Assembly (NCBI RefSeq): GCF_026000375.1
Contig: NZ_AP026708.1
Span: 2,702,001 to 2,766,000 of the forward strand
DNA: 64,000 bases
Origin: Pseudodesulfovibrio portus
Lineage (GTDB): Bacteria; Desulfobacterota; Desulfovibrionia; Desulfovibrionales; Desulfovibrionaceae
Reading direction: 5' to 3'
Part shown: positions 44,493-53,074 of the stretch, piece by piece
Numbering within the stretch: the first letter of the stretch is position 1
Layout: each line of letters begins with the position of its first letter
The notes under the pieces: generated by a model
The model's database searches: none
Told to the model about the DNA's origin: nothing
The model's input: only the letters and a program-made list of their open reading frames with translations
Made by a program: the position numbers and the translations under genes

Positions 44493-45523
44493 CGCGGTAG
44501 GTATTTCCAGCAGGCAACGCAGTGGGATTGCCCGTTTGATTCATGGATGGCGGTCATGGCCGGGGCCTCCTCGATGCAGCGGGGCGTGCATTCCCCGCAT
44601 CGGGCGGCAAAGTAGCACCCCTTGCCGCGCTGGTGCGGGCTGGGCACGGTGCCGGGAATGGTCGGCAGCCACTTGCGCACCTCGTCCAGGCGCGGGATCG
44701 AGATCATCAGCCCTTTGGTGTACGGGTGCGAGGGATGCTCGAACAACCGGTCGATGGGGCCGTGCTCAACGATTCGGCCCGCGTACATGACATAGACGTA
44801 GGAGCAGGTCTCGGCCACCACGCCGAGGTCGTGTGTGATCATGAGCACGGACATGTTCAGGTCCGCCTGCAGCTCGGCCAGCAGTTCCAGGATCTGCGCC
44901 TGGATGGTTACGTCGAGGGCGGTGGTCGGCTCGTCGGCGATGAGCAGGCCGGGACGGCAGGCCAGGGCCATGGCGATCATCACCCGCTGGCGCAACCCGC
45001 CGGACAACTGGTGCGGCGTCTGCCTGAGGCGTTTTTCCCCGCCGCCGATGCCCACCATGTCGAGCAGCTTCAAACACTCCTCGCGGGCCCGATCCTTGGA
45101 GTGGCCCAGGTGGATGCGCAACGGTTCGGCCAACTGCCAGCCGATGGTGAACGTGGGGTTCAGGCTGGTCATGGGCTCCTGGAAGATCATGCCGATGTCC
45201 CTGCCCCGGATGGAGCGCAGCTCCTTGTTCGAGGCCTGGAGCAGGTCCTTGCCCCGGAACCGGATGGCCCCGTTGTCGACGAAGCTGGGCGGCGACGGGA
45301 GCAGTCCCATGAGGGTCATGACGCTGACCGACTTGCCGCAGCCGGATTCGCCGACCAGCCCCACGGTCTCCCCGGAGGGGACGTGGTAGCTGATCTTGTC
45401 CAGCACGCGGATGTCGCCGTCGTCGGTATGGAAGCCGACGGTCAGGTCGTCCACCTCGAGAATGTTGGTGTCTGCCGGAGCAGTCCCGAGGGACTGCTCC
45501 GGCAGGGTCGTATTAGAGTTCAA
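44489..45523 (-). CDS. Peptide/nickel ABC transporter ATP-binding protein (DppD/OppD type)
   Basis: This ATPase of about 344 residues has Walker [10 protein letters not shown]-loop [10 protein letters not shown], signature LSGGLRQR, Walker [13 protein letters not shown] and His in ITHD. Its C-terminal Cys group is [14 protein letters not shown]. The start is set at TTG 45523, which has GAGG 7 bases upstream and overlaps the acetamidase stop. The first conserved residues ([11 protein letters not shown]) come about 20 codons later, and a perfect 16-bp hairpin lies within those codons, so the true start is uncertain. Confidence 0.88.
   Translation of the reverse strand: MNSNTTLPEQSLGTAPADTNILEVDDLTVGFHTDDGDIRVLDKISYHVPSGETVGLVGESGCGKSVSVMTLMGLLPSPPSFVDNGAIRFRGKDLLQASNKELRSIRGRDIGMIFQEPMTSLNPTFTIGWQLAEPLRIHLGHSKDRAREECLKLLDMVGIGGGEKRLRQTPHQLSGGLRQRVMIAMALACRPGLLIADEPTTALDVTIQAQILELLAELQADLNMSVLMITHDLGVVAETCSYVYVMYAGRIVEHGPIDRLFEHPSHPYTKGLMISIPRLDEVRKWLPTIPGTVPSPHQRGKGCYFAARCGECTPRCIEEAPAMTAIHESNGQSHCVACWKYLPR
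45472..45505 (-). repeat. Perfect hairpin at the acetamidase/dppD junction
   Basis: CTGCCGGAGCAGTCCC and its complement are separated by two bases and start 8 bases past the acetamidase stop. No T-run follows. It would act in mRNA stability or translation control and falls within the 5' codons of the DppD-type gene as called. Confidence 0.75.
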
Positions 45524-46451
45524 AGACGATCCTCGGGAAGTAGCAGGACACGATCCAGTTGGGCATGTCCACGATTTCACTGATGCGAAGGTCTGCGCAC
45601 ACGCTGCACAGCATGTAGGCGTCAACGGGGGCGAGACCCTTTTCCGCAGCCAGCTTGTCGACCATGTCGCCGACGCAGTTCCTGGCGCACTCCATGAGGT
45701 CTTCGCCCATGGCCATGGTCACGTCGTACCCGGCCTTGTCGAAGTGGCTGGAAACCGGGCCCGTGGTGGTGAACTGCGGGAAGTTCAGGTTTGCGCCCTT
45801 CACCAGGTCCAGTTTCAGGGTCATGGCCATGGGGGCCTCGATGGCCGTGCCGCAGATTTCGCCGTCGCCCTGGGCGGCGTGCCCGTCTCCGCAGGAGAAG
45901 AGCGCGCCCGGGACACCGACCGGGATCAGGATTTCCGTGCCCACGTTCATGTCGCGGGTGTCCATGTTGCCGCCGAACTTGCGCGGGTTGACCACCGAGT
46001 GGCAGCCCGCCTCGGGCAGGGCGTTGCCCATGATGCCGGGGAACGGCTTGAGCGGCACCTTGGCTCCGCCCTTGAACTCGGCGGGCGCGGTGCAGGCGGG
46101 GTCGAACTCCCAGATGTGCAGCGCGGGCTGGTCGAAGCGGTCGGCCAGGAGGCCGAAGCCGGGGATGTTTGCGGTCCATCCCCAACCTTCGAGCTTCAGG
46201 TCCATGACGGTTACTTTCAATGCGTCTCCGGGCTCGGCGCCCTCGACAAAGACGGGACCGAATGTCGGGTTGACCTTGTCGAAATCGAACTTGGAGACGT
46301 CTTCCAAGGTGGAATTGCGGTTCAGCTGGCCGCCGCCGGCGTCCAGGGTGTCGAATTCCACCACGCTTCCGGGGGCAACGGCCATCACGGGGGTGATGGC
46401 GTTGTCCCAACCGAAGTGGAGGTGTTTCTTTTCGATGCTATTGGACTGCAT
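45513..46451 (-). CDS. Acetamidase/formamidase family protein
   Basis: This 312-residue FmdA/AmdA-family hydrolase splits short amides to the acid and ammonia. Family segments include HFGWDNAITPV, EPGDALKVTVMDL, GNMDTRDMNVG, LFSCGDGHAAQGDGE and AYMLCSVCADLRI. It has no signal peptide. It lies inside a peptide-type ABC operon, overlapping dppA by 14 bases upstream and dppD downstream. That suggests the transporter imports an amide that this enzyme hydrolyses in the cytoplasm, supplying ammonia and a formate or acetate product. The exact substrate is not evident. Confidence 0.92.
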   Translation of the reverse strand: MQSNSIEKKHLHFGWDNAITPVMAVAPGSVVEFDTLDAGGGQLNRNSTLEDVSKFDFDKVNPTFGPVFVEGAEPGDALKVTVMDLKLEGWGWTANIPGFGLLADRFDQPALHIWEFDPACTAPAEFKGGAKVPLKPFPGIMGNALPEAGCHSVVNPRKFGGNMDTRDMNVGTEILIPVGVPGALFSCGDGHAAQGDGEICGTAIEAPMAMTLKLDLVKGANLNFPQFTTTGPVSSHFDKAGYDVTMAMGEDLMECARNCVGDMVDKLAAEKGLAPVDAYMLCSVCADLRISEIVDMPNWIVSCYFPRIVFEL

Positions 46452-48051
46452 TGGAGTAGATGTAGCTGTAGTTGAACGGGATATGCACGGGATCGATGAA
46501 GGCCTTCTTGTCGCCGCTCACGTTCTTGGAGTGCATGTTGAAACGGGTTTCGTTGAACACGGGGACCCACGGGGCGTCGTCCATGATCTTGATGAACGTT
46601 TCCATCCACAGTTTCTCGCGGTCGGCCTGCTTGGCCGGGTCGGACATGGCGTCGGCCTTGTTGGCCATGGCCTCGACCTCGTCGTTGCAGTACCAGGACC
46701 AGTTCCAGCCGCCCTTGACCGCGCCGCCGCAGCCTAGGATCGGGCCGTAGAAGTTGGACGGATCCGGGAAGTCGGCGATCCAGGCCATGCCGCCGGACCA
46801 GATCATGGGAGCCTGGTCGGGCTCGCCGCCCGCGGCGATGACCGTGCCCTGCGACTGGGACTTGATGTTGACCTTGATGCCGATCTCGGCCAGGTCGCGC
46901 TGGATGGACTGGGCGATGCGGGGGTTCGGGTCGACGTTCATGCAGTACAGCTCGGTCTCGAAACCATCGGCCAGACCGGCTTCGGCCAGCAGGGCCTTGG
47001 CCTTGGCCACGTCGAAGGCGTAGCCTTTGTAGGCCTTGTCGTAGCCCGGCATGGTCGGGGGCAGGGGCTGGTTGGCCGGGATGGCGCGGTTGTTGATCAT
47101 CTTGACGATGCGGTCCTTGTTCACGGCCATGTTCACGGCCTGGCGCACGCGCACGTCGTCAAAGGGCTTCATCTTGACGTTCATGGTGATGTAGCCGGTC
47201 TGGAGGTCGGAACCGGAGACCACCTGTTTGCTCCACTCGGGGTCCTGCATGATCTTGACGAAACGCGCCGCAGGGATGGAGTCGCCCAGGATGTCCACTT
47301 CGCCGCGCTGCAGTTTGAGCAGGGCGACCGAGGGCTCCAGGCCGATCTGGATGGTGATCTTGTCGAGGTACGGCAGACCGGCCACGAAGTAGTCGGGGTT
47401 GCGCACCATGGTCAGGTACTGGCCGAGTTTCCATTCGGCGAGCTTGAACGCGCCTGCGCCCACGGGGTGGTGGCCGAAGTCGTCGCCCCATTTCTCCACG
47501 GCTTCCTTGGGGACCACGGAGGAGAAGTTGAGCGCCAGCACGTGCAGCACGGTGGCGTCGGGGCTGGTCAGCTCGACCTTGACGGTGTAGTCGTCGGGCG
47601 CGGTGACGCCTGCCAGTTCGGCGGTCTTGCCCGCCACCAGGTCGTCGTAGCCCTTGATGGAGTGGTAGAAGCCCTGGGCCGGGGACTGGGTCTTGGGCTC
47701 GACAACGCGGGTCAGGGAGTAGACCACGTCACCGGCTTTGACCTCGCGGCCGTTGTGGAACTTCACGCCTTTTTTCAGCGTGAACACGTAGGTCAGGCCG
47801 TCGGGGGACACGGTGAAGTCCTCGGCCATGTCCGTGACCAGCTTGGCGGTGCCTGCCTCATAGGTCATGAGACGGGCGTTGAGGGACTTGATGATGGACC
47901 AGTTCTGCCAGTCATAGCCGATGGCCGGGTCCAGGGTGACCACGTCTTCCTTGTAGGAAACCACCGCTTCGCCGCCCGCCTTGATGGCCATGGCGGGCAC
48001 GGCCATCATCAGGACGGCCAGGGCGGCCAGGAATAATACTCTCTTTTTCAT
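46438..48051 (-). CDS. Peptide-type ABC transporter substrate-binding protein (DppA/OppA family)
   Basis: This 537-residue periplasmic protein has a signal peptide (cleavage after about AMA, residue 22) and an SBP_bac_5 fold: TLDPAIGYDWQNW, FTLKKGVKFHNGREV, GAGAFKLAEW and VRQAVNMAVNKDRIV. It binds the ligand for the DppBCDF permease. It overlaps the acetamidase gene, so ligand capture and amide hydrolysis are co-expressed. The family binds peptides, nickel chelates, opines and other amides. Confidence 0.94.
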   Translation of the reverse strand: MKKRVLFLAALAVLMMAVPAMAIKAGGEAVVSYKEDVVTLDPAIGYDWQNWSIIKSLNARLMTYEAGTAKLVTDMAEDFTVSPDGLTYVFTLKKGVKFHNGREVKAGDVVYSLTRVVEPKTQSPAQGFYHSIKGYDDLVAGKTAELAGVTAPDDYTVKVELTSPDATVLHVLALNFSSVVPKEAVEKWGDDFGHHPVGAGAFKLAEWKLGQYLTMVRNPDYFVAGLPYLDKITIQIGLEPSVALLKLQRGEVDILGDSIPAARFVKIMQDPEWSKQVVSGSDLQTGYITMNVKMKPFDDVRVRQAVNMAVNKDRIVKMINNRAIPANQPLPPTMPGYDKAYKGYAFDVAKAKALLAEAGLADGFETELYCMNVDPNPRIAQSIQRDLAEIGIKVNIKSQSQGTVIAAGGEPDQAPMIWSGGMAWIADFPDPSNFYGPILGCGGAVKGGWNWSWYCNDEVEAMANKADAMSDPAKQADREKLWMETFIKIMDDAPWVPVFNETRFNMHSKNVSGDKKAFIDPVHIPFNYSYIYSNAVQ

Positions 48052-48097
48052 TTCCGGAACCTCTCTTTGTTTTTGCGCGAGACGCGCGACCCAATCG

Positions 48098-49018
48098 TCA
48101 ATTCTGTCGCAGCCTGGGGTCCACGAGGGGCATCACCAGGTCGGCGAGGAAATTGCCTAGAACAATGAATATCGCCGCCACGAGCGTCACGCCCATGATG
48201 ACGGGGATGTCGATGGTCTGGATGGCCTGCCAGGCGAGTTGCCCGATGCCGGGCCAGCCGTAGACCGATTCCACCACGATGGCGCCGGCCATGAAGAAGC
48301 CGATGTCCAGGCCGATCATGGCGATGACCGGCAGGACCGCGTTGCGCATGCCGTGGACCATGACCACGCGCCACGGGGACACGCCCTTGGCCCGGGCCGT
48401 GCGGATGTAGTCCTGCAGGAGGACGTCGATCATGGAGGAGCGCATCATGCGCGAGTACCAGCCGCCGCCGGTGATCCCCAGGGTGACCGCCGGGAGGACC
48501 AGGTGGGCCAGGGTGCCGTAGCCGCCCAGGGGCAGCCATTCCAGCCTGTAGGCGAACAGGTAGAGCATGATCAGCCCGACCACGAATTGCGGGGCCGAGA
48601 CGCCCATGAACGACATCATCATGAAGAAGTTGTCCGACTTCCTGCCTCTTCTGACCGCACCGATGATGCCCGCCGGGATGCCGATGAGCAGTTCGAAGAA
48701 GATCGCCCCGGCCATGAGCAGCAGGGTGGCGGGCATGCGGCTGAGGACCAGGGTGGTCACCTCGGTCTTCTGCTTGAAGCTGCGCCCCATGTCGCCCTGG
48801 ATCAGGTTGACCACGTAGCGGCCGTACTGGACGGGCAGGGGCTGGTCCAGGCCGAGCTGGTGGCGGATGTTTTCCACGGTCTCCTGGCTGGCGCTTCGGC
48901 CCGCGAGCATGCGTACCGGGTCCGCCGGGATGAGGTAGGTCAGCATGAAGGTGATGACCGTCACGCCCAGCAGGATGCCCAGGGACTGGCTGAATCGTTT
49001 GAGGAAGGTGACCAGCAT
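48098..49018 (-). CDS. Peptide-type ABC transporter permease (DppB family)
   Basis: This 306-residue inner-membrane permease has six helices, the N-terminal LTYLIPADPVRMLAG segment and the EAA loop RTARAKGVSPWRVVMVHG that docks the ATPases. It abuts dppC with a 1-base overlap and is followed after 46 bases by dppA. Confidence 0.94.
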   Translation of the reverse strand: MLVTFLKRFSQSLGILLGVTVITFMLTYLIPADPVRMLAGRSASQETVENIRHQLGLDQPLPVQYGRYVVNLIQGDMGRSFKQKTEVTTLVLSRMPATLLLMAGAIFFELLIGIPAGIIGAVRRGRKSDNFFMMMSFMGVSAPQFVVGLIMLYLFAYRLEWLPLGGYGTLAHLVLPAVTLGITGGGWYSRMMRSSMIDVLLQDYIRTARAKGVSPWRVVMVHGMRNAVLPVIAMIGLDIGFFMAGAIVVESVYGWPGIGQLAWQAIQTIDIPVIMGVTLVAAIFIVLGNFLADLVMPLVDPRLRQN

Positions 49019-49869
49019 CAGCTTTTCCCCCTTTGGGTGGGATCAAGGGCGTCCCGCAGGGCGTCGCCGAGGATGTTGAAGGCCAGGGCCACGCTCAGGA
49101 TGGCGATGCCGGGGAAAAAGACCAACCACGGCGCGTCGATGAAATAGGATTGGCACTCGAAGATGATGCCGCCCCAGGACGGGGTGGGCGGGCGCACGCC
49201 GATGCCGAGGAAGGACAGGGTCGCCTCCAGCAGCACGGTGGTGGAGATGCCCAGCGTTGCCCAGATGAGCATGGTCGGCACCAGGTGCGGCAGGATGTGC
49301 ACGAACAGGATGCGGGGCCAGCGCGCACCCAGTGAGCGGACCGCCTCGATGAATTCGCTTTTCCTGAGCGAGGCCGTCTGGGAGTAGACGACCCGCGCCA
49401 CCCAGACCCAGTTGACCATGGCGATGACCAGGGCCACGATCCACAGGCTCGGGGTGAAGATGGCGGCCAGGGCGATGGCCAGCAGCAGGGCGGGGAAGGC
49501 CATCATCAGGTCCGTGAACCGGTTGATGAGTGTCGCCACCGGCCCGCCCGCGTACCCTGCGGCGATGCCGAGGAAGGAGCCGATGCCCACGGCGATGCCG
49601 TTGGCCACCAGCCCGATCAGCAGCGAGGTCCGCGCGCCGAACACCAGCCTGGAGAACAGGTCACGGCCCAGGAGGTCGGTTCCCAGCCAGTAGGTGTGGT
49701 TGGGCGGCAGGGGCATGCCCTCCATCGTCAGCCCGTCGAAGAACTGCTCCGCAGGGTCGAATGGGGCGATCCAGGGGGCGAAGACCGTGACTATCAGGAT
49801 CAGGACGACCGCGACGAGCGCGGTTCCCACAACCAGATTGCCGAATGCTTTTTTGAAACGTGGGTTCAT
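49018..49869 (-). CDS. Peptide-type ABC transporter permease (DppC family)
   Basis: This 283-residue permease is first in the operon. It has an N-terminal helix, GTDLLGRDLFSRLVFGART and the EAA loop EAVRSLGARWPRILFVHILPH. It pairs with DppB to form the channel. The order here is C-B-A-acetamidase-D-F, not the classic A-B-C-D-F. Confidence 0.94.
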   Translation of the reverse strand: MNPRFKKAFGNLVVGTALVAVVLILIVTVFAPWIAPFDPAEQFFDGLTMEGMPLPPNHTYWLGTDLLGRDLFSRLVFGARTSLLIGLVANGIAVGIGSFLGIAAGYAGGPVATLINRFTDLMMAFPALLLAIALAAIFTPSLWIVALVIAMVNWVWVARVVYSQTASLRKSEFIEAVRSLGARWPRILFVHILPHLVPTMLIWATLGISTTVLLEATLSFLGIGVRPPTPSWGGIIFECQSYFIDAPWLVFFPGIAILSVALAFNILGDALRDALDPTQRGKS

Positions 49870-50270
49870 TGTCCTACAACGGGGCTACAGTTTTGTGTGC
49901 AAGGCGCACGAGCCCAATAGAGCAATTCGGAGACCACTTGAGGCCTCCGGGTGGGAAAGACGGTGATATTTTGTCGGGATAATCGAAGGACGGCGGTATA
50001 AACGTCTGATTTAATGCGGCATCGGGAAACGATGCCAAAATCAAATTAATGGCGGAGGAGGGGTGGTCCATGCCGGGGGGTGCTCACGAACCATTCACCG
50101 GCATTACGTTTTCATCAATTCTGTACACAGGGGTTTAACGTAAATGTGAATATGACGACAATGGCGACCGGCCTATTCCATTGAAAATATTATATATGAT
50201 GTGATATCGCCAGGTGCGTACCCTTGCCCGGCCCGGTTTCCGTCCCAGGGCGGCGCAGGGCCGGGAAAAA
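49870..50270. other. Leader and promoter region of the peptide/amide transport operon
   Basis: Non-coding. Small hairpins lie at 50018-50036 (GGCATCG-GGAAA-CGATGCC) and near 49921-49950 (CGGAG-CC/GG-CTCCG), both in the leader of dppC on the minus strand. An AT-rich stretch at 50140-50210 may carry the promoter. No sigma-54 site is seen. Confidence 0.4.
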
Positions 50271-50301
50271 GGGCTGATGCGGATCAACACCGCATCAGCC
50301 C
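50271..50301 (-). terminator. Rho-independent terminator after the nrdD operon
   Basis: The perfect 12-bp stem GGGCTGATGCGG/CCGCATCAGCCC with a 7-base loop is followed on the minus strand by TTTTTCC. Confidence 0.95.
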
Positions 50302-50345
50302 CGGGTCGCGTCATGAGCCGCCGTCGGATGGCGGTCGGGCGTGGG

Positions 50346-50573
50346 TCACTGTCTGTCTTCGCCATCCGCGATGTCGCGTATGGCCTTGAGGGCCTTGCCC
50401 CTGGCCTGGGCCAGTTTCTTCCATTTTCGTTTCTCTTTCTTCAACGATTCGATGGTGTGCAGCAGGTTCTGAACGGTGCTGGCGGGGTAGCCGTGCGTCC
50501 CACGGCATCCCGTTCGCAGTTCCTCGTCGTTGTGCTGCCTGATGGAAGTGATCTGGTTGGCGTCAAGGATCAT
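50346..50573 (-). CDS. Small basic protein downstream of nrdD
   Basis: This 75-residue protein has a Lys/Arg-rich C-terminal half with helical, possibly coiled-coil character (TVQNLLHTIESLKKEKRKWKK). It starts 12 bases after the nrdD stop and is followed by the operon terminator, so it belongs to the nrdD transcript. It has one Cys and no metal motif. It is not the activase NrdG, which is about 150-200 residues with a CxxxCxxC motif. The family is not recognised. Confidence 0.7.
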   Translation of the reverse strand: MILDANQITSIRQHNDEELRTGCRGTHGYPASTVQNLLHTIESLKKEKRKWKKLAQARGKALKAIRDIADGEDRQ

Positions 50574-50585
50574 GGCTGTTCCCGG

Positions 50586-52649
50586 CTAGGCCGTCTTGCA
50601 GAAGGTCTCCTGCGTGTATTCGACGCGCTCCCTGTATTCTTCCTGCTTGCCCTTGTTCCAGCGGCCCACGGGGCGGTAGTAGCCCACGACCCTGGTGTAG
50701 ACCTCGGTTTCCTTGTCGCAGGTCGGGCAGTTGAAGTGCTCCCCGTACAGGTAGCCGTGGTCCTCGCAGATGGAGAACGTGGGCGTGACCGATATATAGG
50801 GGATCTTGGTCCTGCTCATGGCCTTGAGCAGGAAGTTCTTCACGCTCTCCTCGCTCGGTGCGGCTTCCCCGAGGAACGTATGGAATACGGTGCCGCCGTT
50901 GTAGAGCGTCTGCAGGTCGTTCTGGTGCTCCAGGGCAAAGAACGCGTCGGAGCTGGCGCCCACGGGCAGCAGGGTGGAGTTGGTGTAGTAGGGGGTGTCG
51001 CCGCCGGAGGTGTAGATGTCGGCGTACAGGTCCTTGTCGATTTTCGCCAGCCGGTAGCAGGTGCCCTCGCCCGGAGTGGCCTCCAGGTTGTAGAGGTTGC
51101 CGGTCTCCTCCTGGAACCGGACGACCATGCGGCGCAGCTGGTTGAGCACGCGCTGCATGAGCCGGGAGCCGGACGGCGTGTCCACGCCCTTGCCCAGCAG
51201 GTTCATGCACGCCTCATGGCCGCCGATGAGCCCGATGGTCGAGAAGTGGCCCTTGAAGCCGTTCTTGAGGTAGCGGCGGGAAAACGGGAACATGCCCGCA
51301 GCAAGGTTCTTCTCAACCACCTTCCGCTTGAATTCCAGCGACTCGCCGGCAAGCTGGGCGTACTCGGACACCAGGTCGAAGAAGTCTTCCTCGTTGTGGG
51401 CCAGGTAGGCGAGCTTGGGCAGGTTGAGGGTGACCACGCCGATGGAGCCGGTCAGGTCGCCCGCGCCGAACAGCCCGCCGGTCTTCTTGCGGATTTCCCG
51501 CAGGTCCATCTGCAGTCGGCAGCACATGGAGCGGACGTCCTCGGGGTTGAGGTCGGAGTTGATGAAGTTCTGGAAGTAGGGCGCACCGTACTTGGCCGTC
51601 ATCTTGAGCAGCAGTTTTCCCTCTTCGGATTCCCAGGGGAAATCCTCGGTCACGTTGTACGTGGGGATGGGGAAGGAGAAGATGCGCCCGTCCGCGTCGC
51701 CTTCGAGCATGACTTCGAGGAAGGCCCGGTTGATCATGGCCATTTCCTCGGCGTACTCGCCGTAGGTGGAGTCCTGCAGCTCGCCGCCGATGATGACGGC
51801 TTCCTTGGCGATGTGGGACGGGGGCACGAAGTCGAAGGTGAAGTTGGTGAACGGGCTCTGGCCGCCCCAGCGGGACGTGGCGTTCAGGTTGTGGAGCAGC
51901 TTCTGGATCTGCTGTTTCACTTCCCTGTAGCCCAGCCCGTCGCGGCGGATGAAGGGTGCCAGGTAGGTGTCCACGTTGTTGAAGGCCTGGGCCCCGGCCC
52001 ATTCGTTCTGGAGGGTGCCGAGGAAGTTGACCATCTGGCCGCAGGCCGCGTCAAAGTGCTTGGCCGGGGTCGAGGAGCAGCGGTCGCGCAGGTTGAAGCC
52101 TTCCAGCAGCAGGTCGCGCAGGGACCATCCCGAGCAGTATCCGGCCAGGCCGAAGGACAGGTCGTGGATGTGGAAGTACCCGTGGGTGTGGGCCATGCGC
52201 ACTTCCTCGGGGTATTTCTCCAGCATGTAGCGGGCCTGCACGGCCCCGGCCATGTGCAGGATCAGCCCCTGGTAGGAGTGGACCATGTTGGAGTTCTCGT
52301 TGACCCGCCAGTCCACGTTTTCCAGGTAGCCTTCCGTGACGCCCGCGATGTCCAGGAAGGCGTCGTTCTGGGAGCGCAGTTCCCGGCGTTTTTCGCGGTA
52401 TACGATGTAGCGCTCGGCCACCTTGTAGAGCCGGGCCTCCATCAGCACCTGCTGGACCATGTCCTGGACCAGCTCCTGCTCGGGGACGTCCACGCCGTCG
52501 AGTTTTTTCTCCACTTTCCCGGCCAGCCTGTCGGCGAGCAGGGGGTCCTTGATGCCGCTGCTCTTGAGGGCCTTGAAGATGGCGTTGCCGATCCGTTTGG
52601 TGGACCAGGTTTCAATGCATCCGTCGCGTTTTTGAATCTGAATGGGCAT
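50586..52649 (-). CDS. nrdD: Anaerobic (class III) ribonucleoside-triphosphate reductase
   Basis: This 687-residue glycyl-radical enzyme makes deoxyribonucleotides without oxygen or B12. An ATP-cone lies at about 1-95 (IQKRDGCIETWSTKRIGNA). The C-terminal zinc Cys pairs include CPTC, and the radical loop RVVGYYRPVGRW places the radical Gly near residue 656. The ATG at 52649 fits the start of the ATP-cone; the frame extends upstream through the leader to 52823. The activase nrdG is not adjacent. The leader carries a cobalamin riboswitch, implying repression when B12 is plentiful. Confidence 0.95.
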   Translation of the reverse strand: MPIQIQKRDGCIETWSTKRIGNAIFKALKSSGIKDPLLADRLAGKVEKKLDGVDVPEQELVQDMVQQVLMEARLYKVAERYIVYREKRRELRSQNDAFLDIAGVTEGYLENVDWRVNENSNMVHSYQGLILHMAGAVQARYMLEKYPEEVRMAHTHGYFHIHDLSFGLAGYCSGWSLRDLLLEGFNLRDRCSSTPAKHFDAACGQMVNFLGTLQNEWAGAQAFNNVDTYLAPFIRRDGLGYREVKQQIQKLLHNLNATSRWGGQSPFTNFTFDFVPPSHIAKEAVIIGGELQDSTYGEYAEEMAMINRAFLEVMLEGDADGRIFSFPIPTYNVTEDFPWESEEGKLLLKMTAKYGAPYFQNFINSDLNPEDVRSMCCRLQMDLREIRKKTGGLFGAGDLTGSIGVVTLNLPKLAYLAHNEEDFFDLVSEYAQLAGESLEFKRKVVEKNLAAGMFPFSRRYLKNGFKGHFSTIGLIGGHEACMNLLGKGVDTPSGSRLMQRVLNQLRRMVVRFQEETGNLYNLEATPGEGTCYRLAKIDKDLYADIYTSGGDTPYYTNSTLLPVGASSDAFFALEHQNDLQTLYNGGTVFHTFLGEAAPSEESVKNFLLKAMSRTKIPYISVTPTFSICEDHGYLYGEHFNCPTCDKETEVYTRVVGYYRPVGRWNKGKQEEYRERVEYTQETFCKTA

Positions 52650-52832
52650 AACCGAATCTCGTTGCAAACAGTTGAACGCGGATATCCGCGAGCGTCGGGG
52701 CGGCTCGGGAAGGGACTGTTTGCGGGCTGCCGATGACGGTTCCCGGGGCGGAACCCCCGGAACTCCGGCAACAGTTTTATGATAAATACGTTCGTGTCCG
52801 GGTGCGGGCTCCGCGGTCCGCAATCGGAGAGA

Positions 52833-52991
52833 AACGCTTCAGGTAGGTCTTCTGGCTTTCCCCGTCTGATCCGCCTTCCCGCCTTGCGGCAGTGGCTTGT
52901 CGGCTCAGACCTTCATGGGGGATACAGCGGCGGGACCGCTCCGGATTCGCACCGGATTCCCTGTTACGGCCTTGCGGCCACCTGAAGGACA
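52833..52991 (-). ncRNA. Cobalamin (B12) riboswitch upstream of nrdD
   Basis: The minus strand has the conserved core GGGAATCCGGTGCGAATCC followed by GGAGCGGTCCCGCCGCTGT, and the 3' B12 box AAGCCAGAAGACCTACC. The closing stem P1 pairs CTTCAGGT (at 52980-52987) with ACCTGAAG (at 52837-52844). About 185 bases of leader remain before nrdD, including a GC-rich hairpin (GTTCC/GGAAC region near 52738-52765) that could be the expression platform. Confidence 0.97.
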
Positions 52992-53074
52992 TCGTGATGC
53001 GGTAAAGCTATCGCAAGCCTGAATGGAGCGCAAGCACGGTCTTGCAAAGAATGGCCGAAGGGCGCGAGGGCGCG

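Noticed and set aside
50214-52736. Plus-strand frame of 840 codons opposite nrdD
   Set aside because: It is antisense to a complete ribonucleotide reductase with its terminator and riboswitch on the minus strand.
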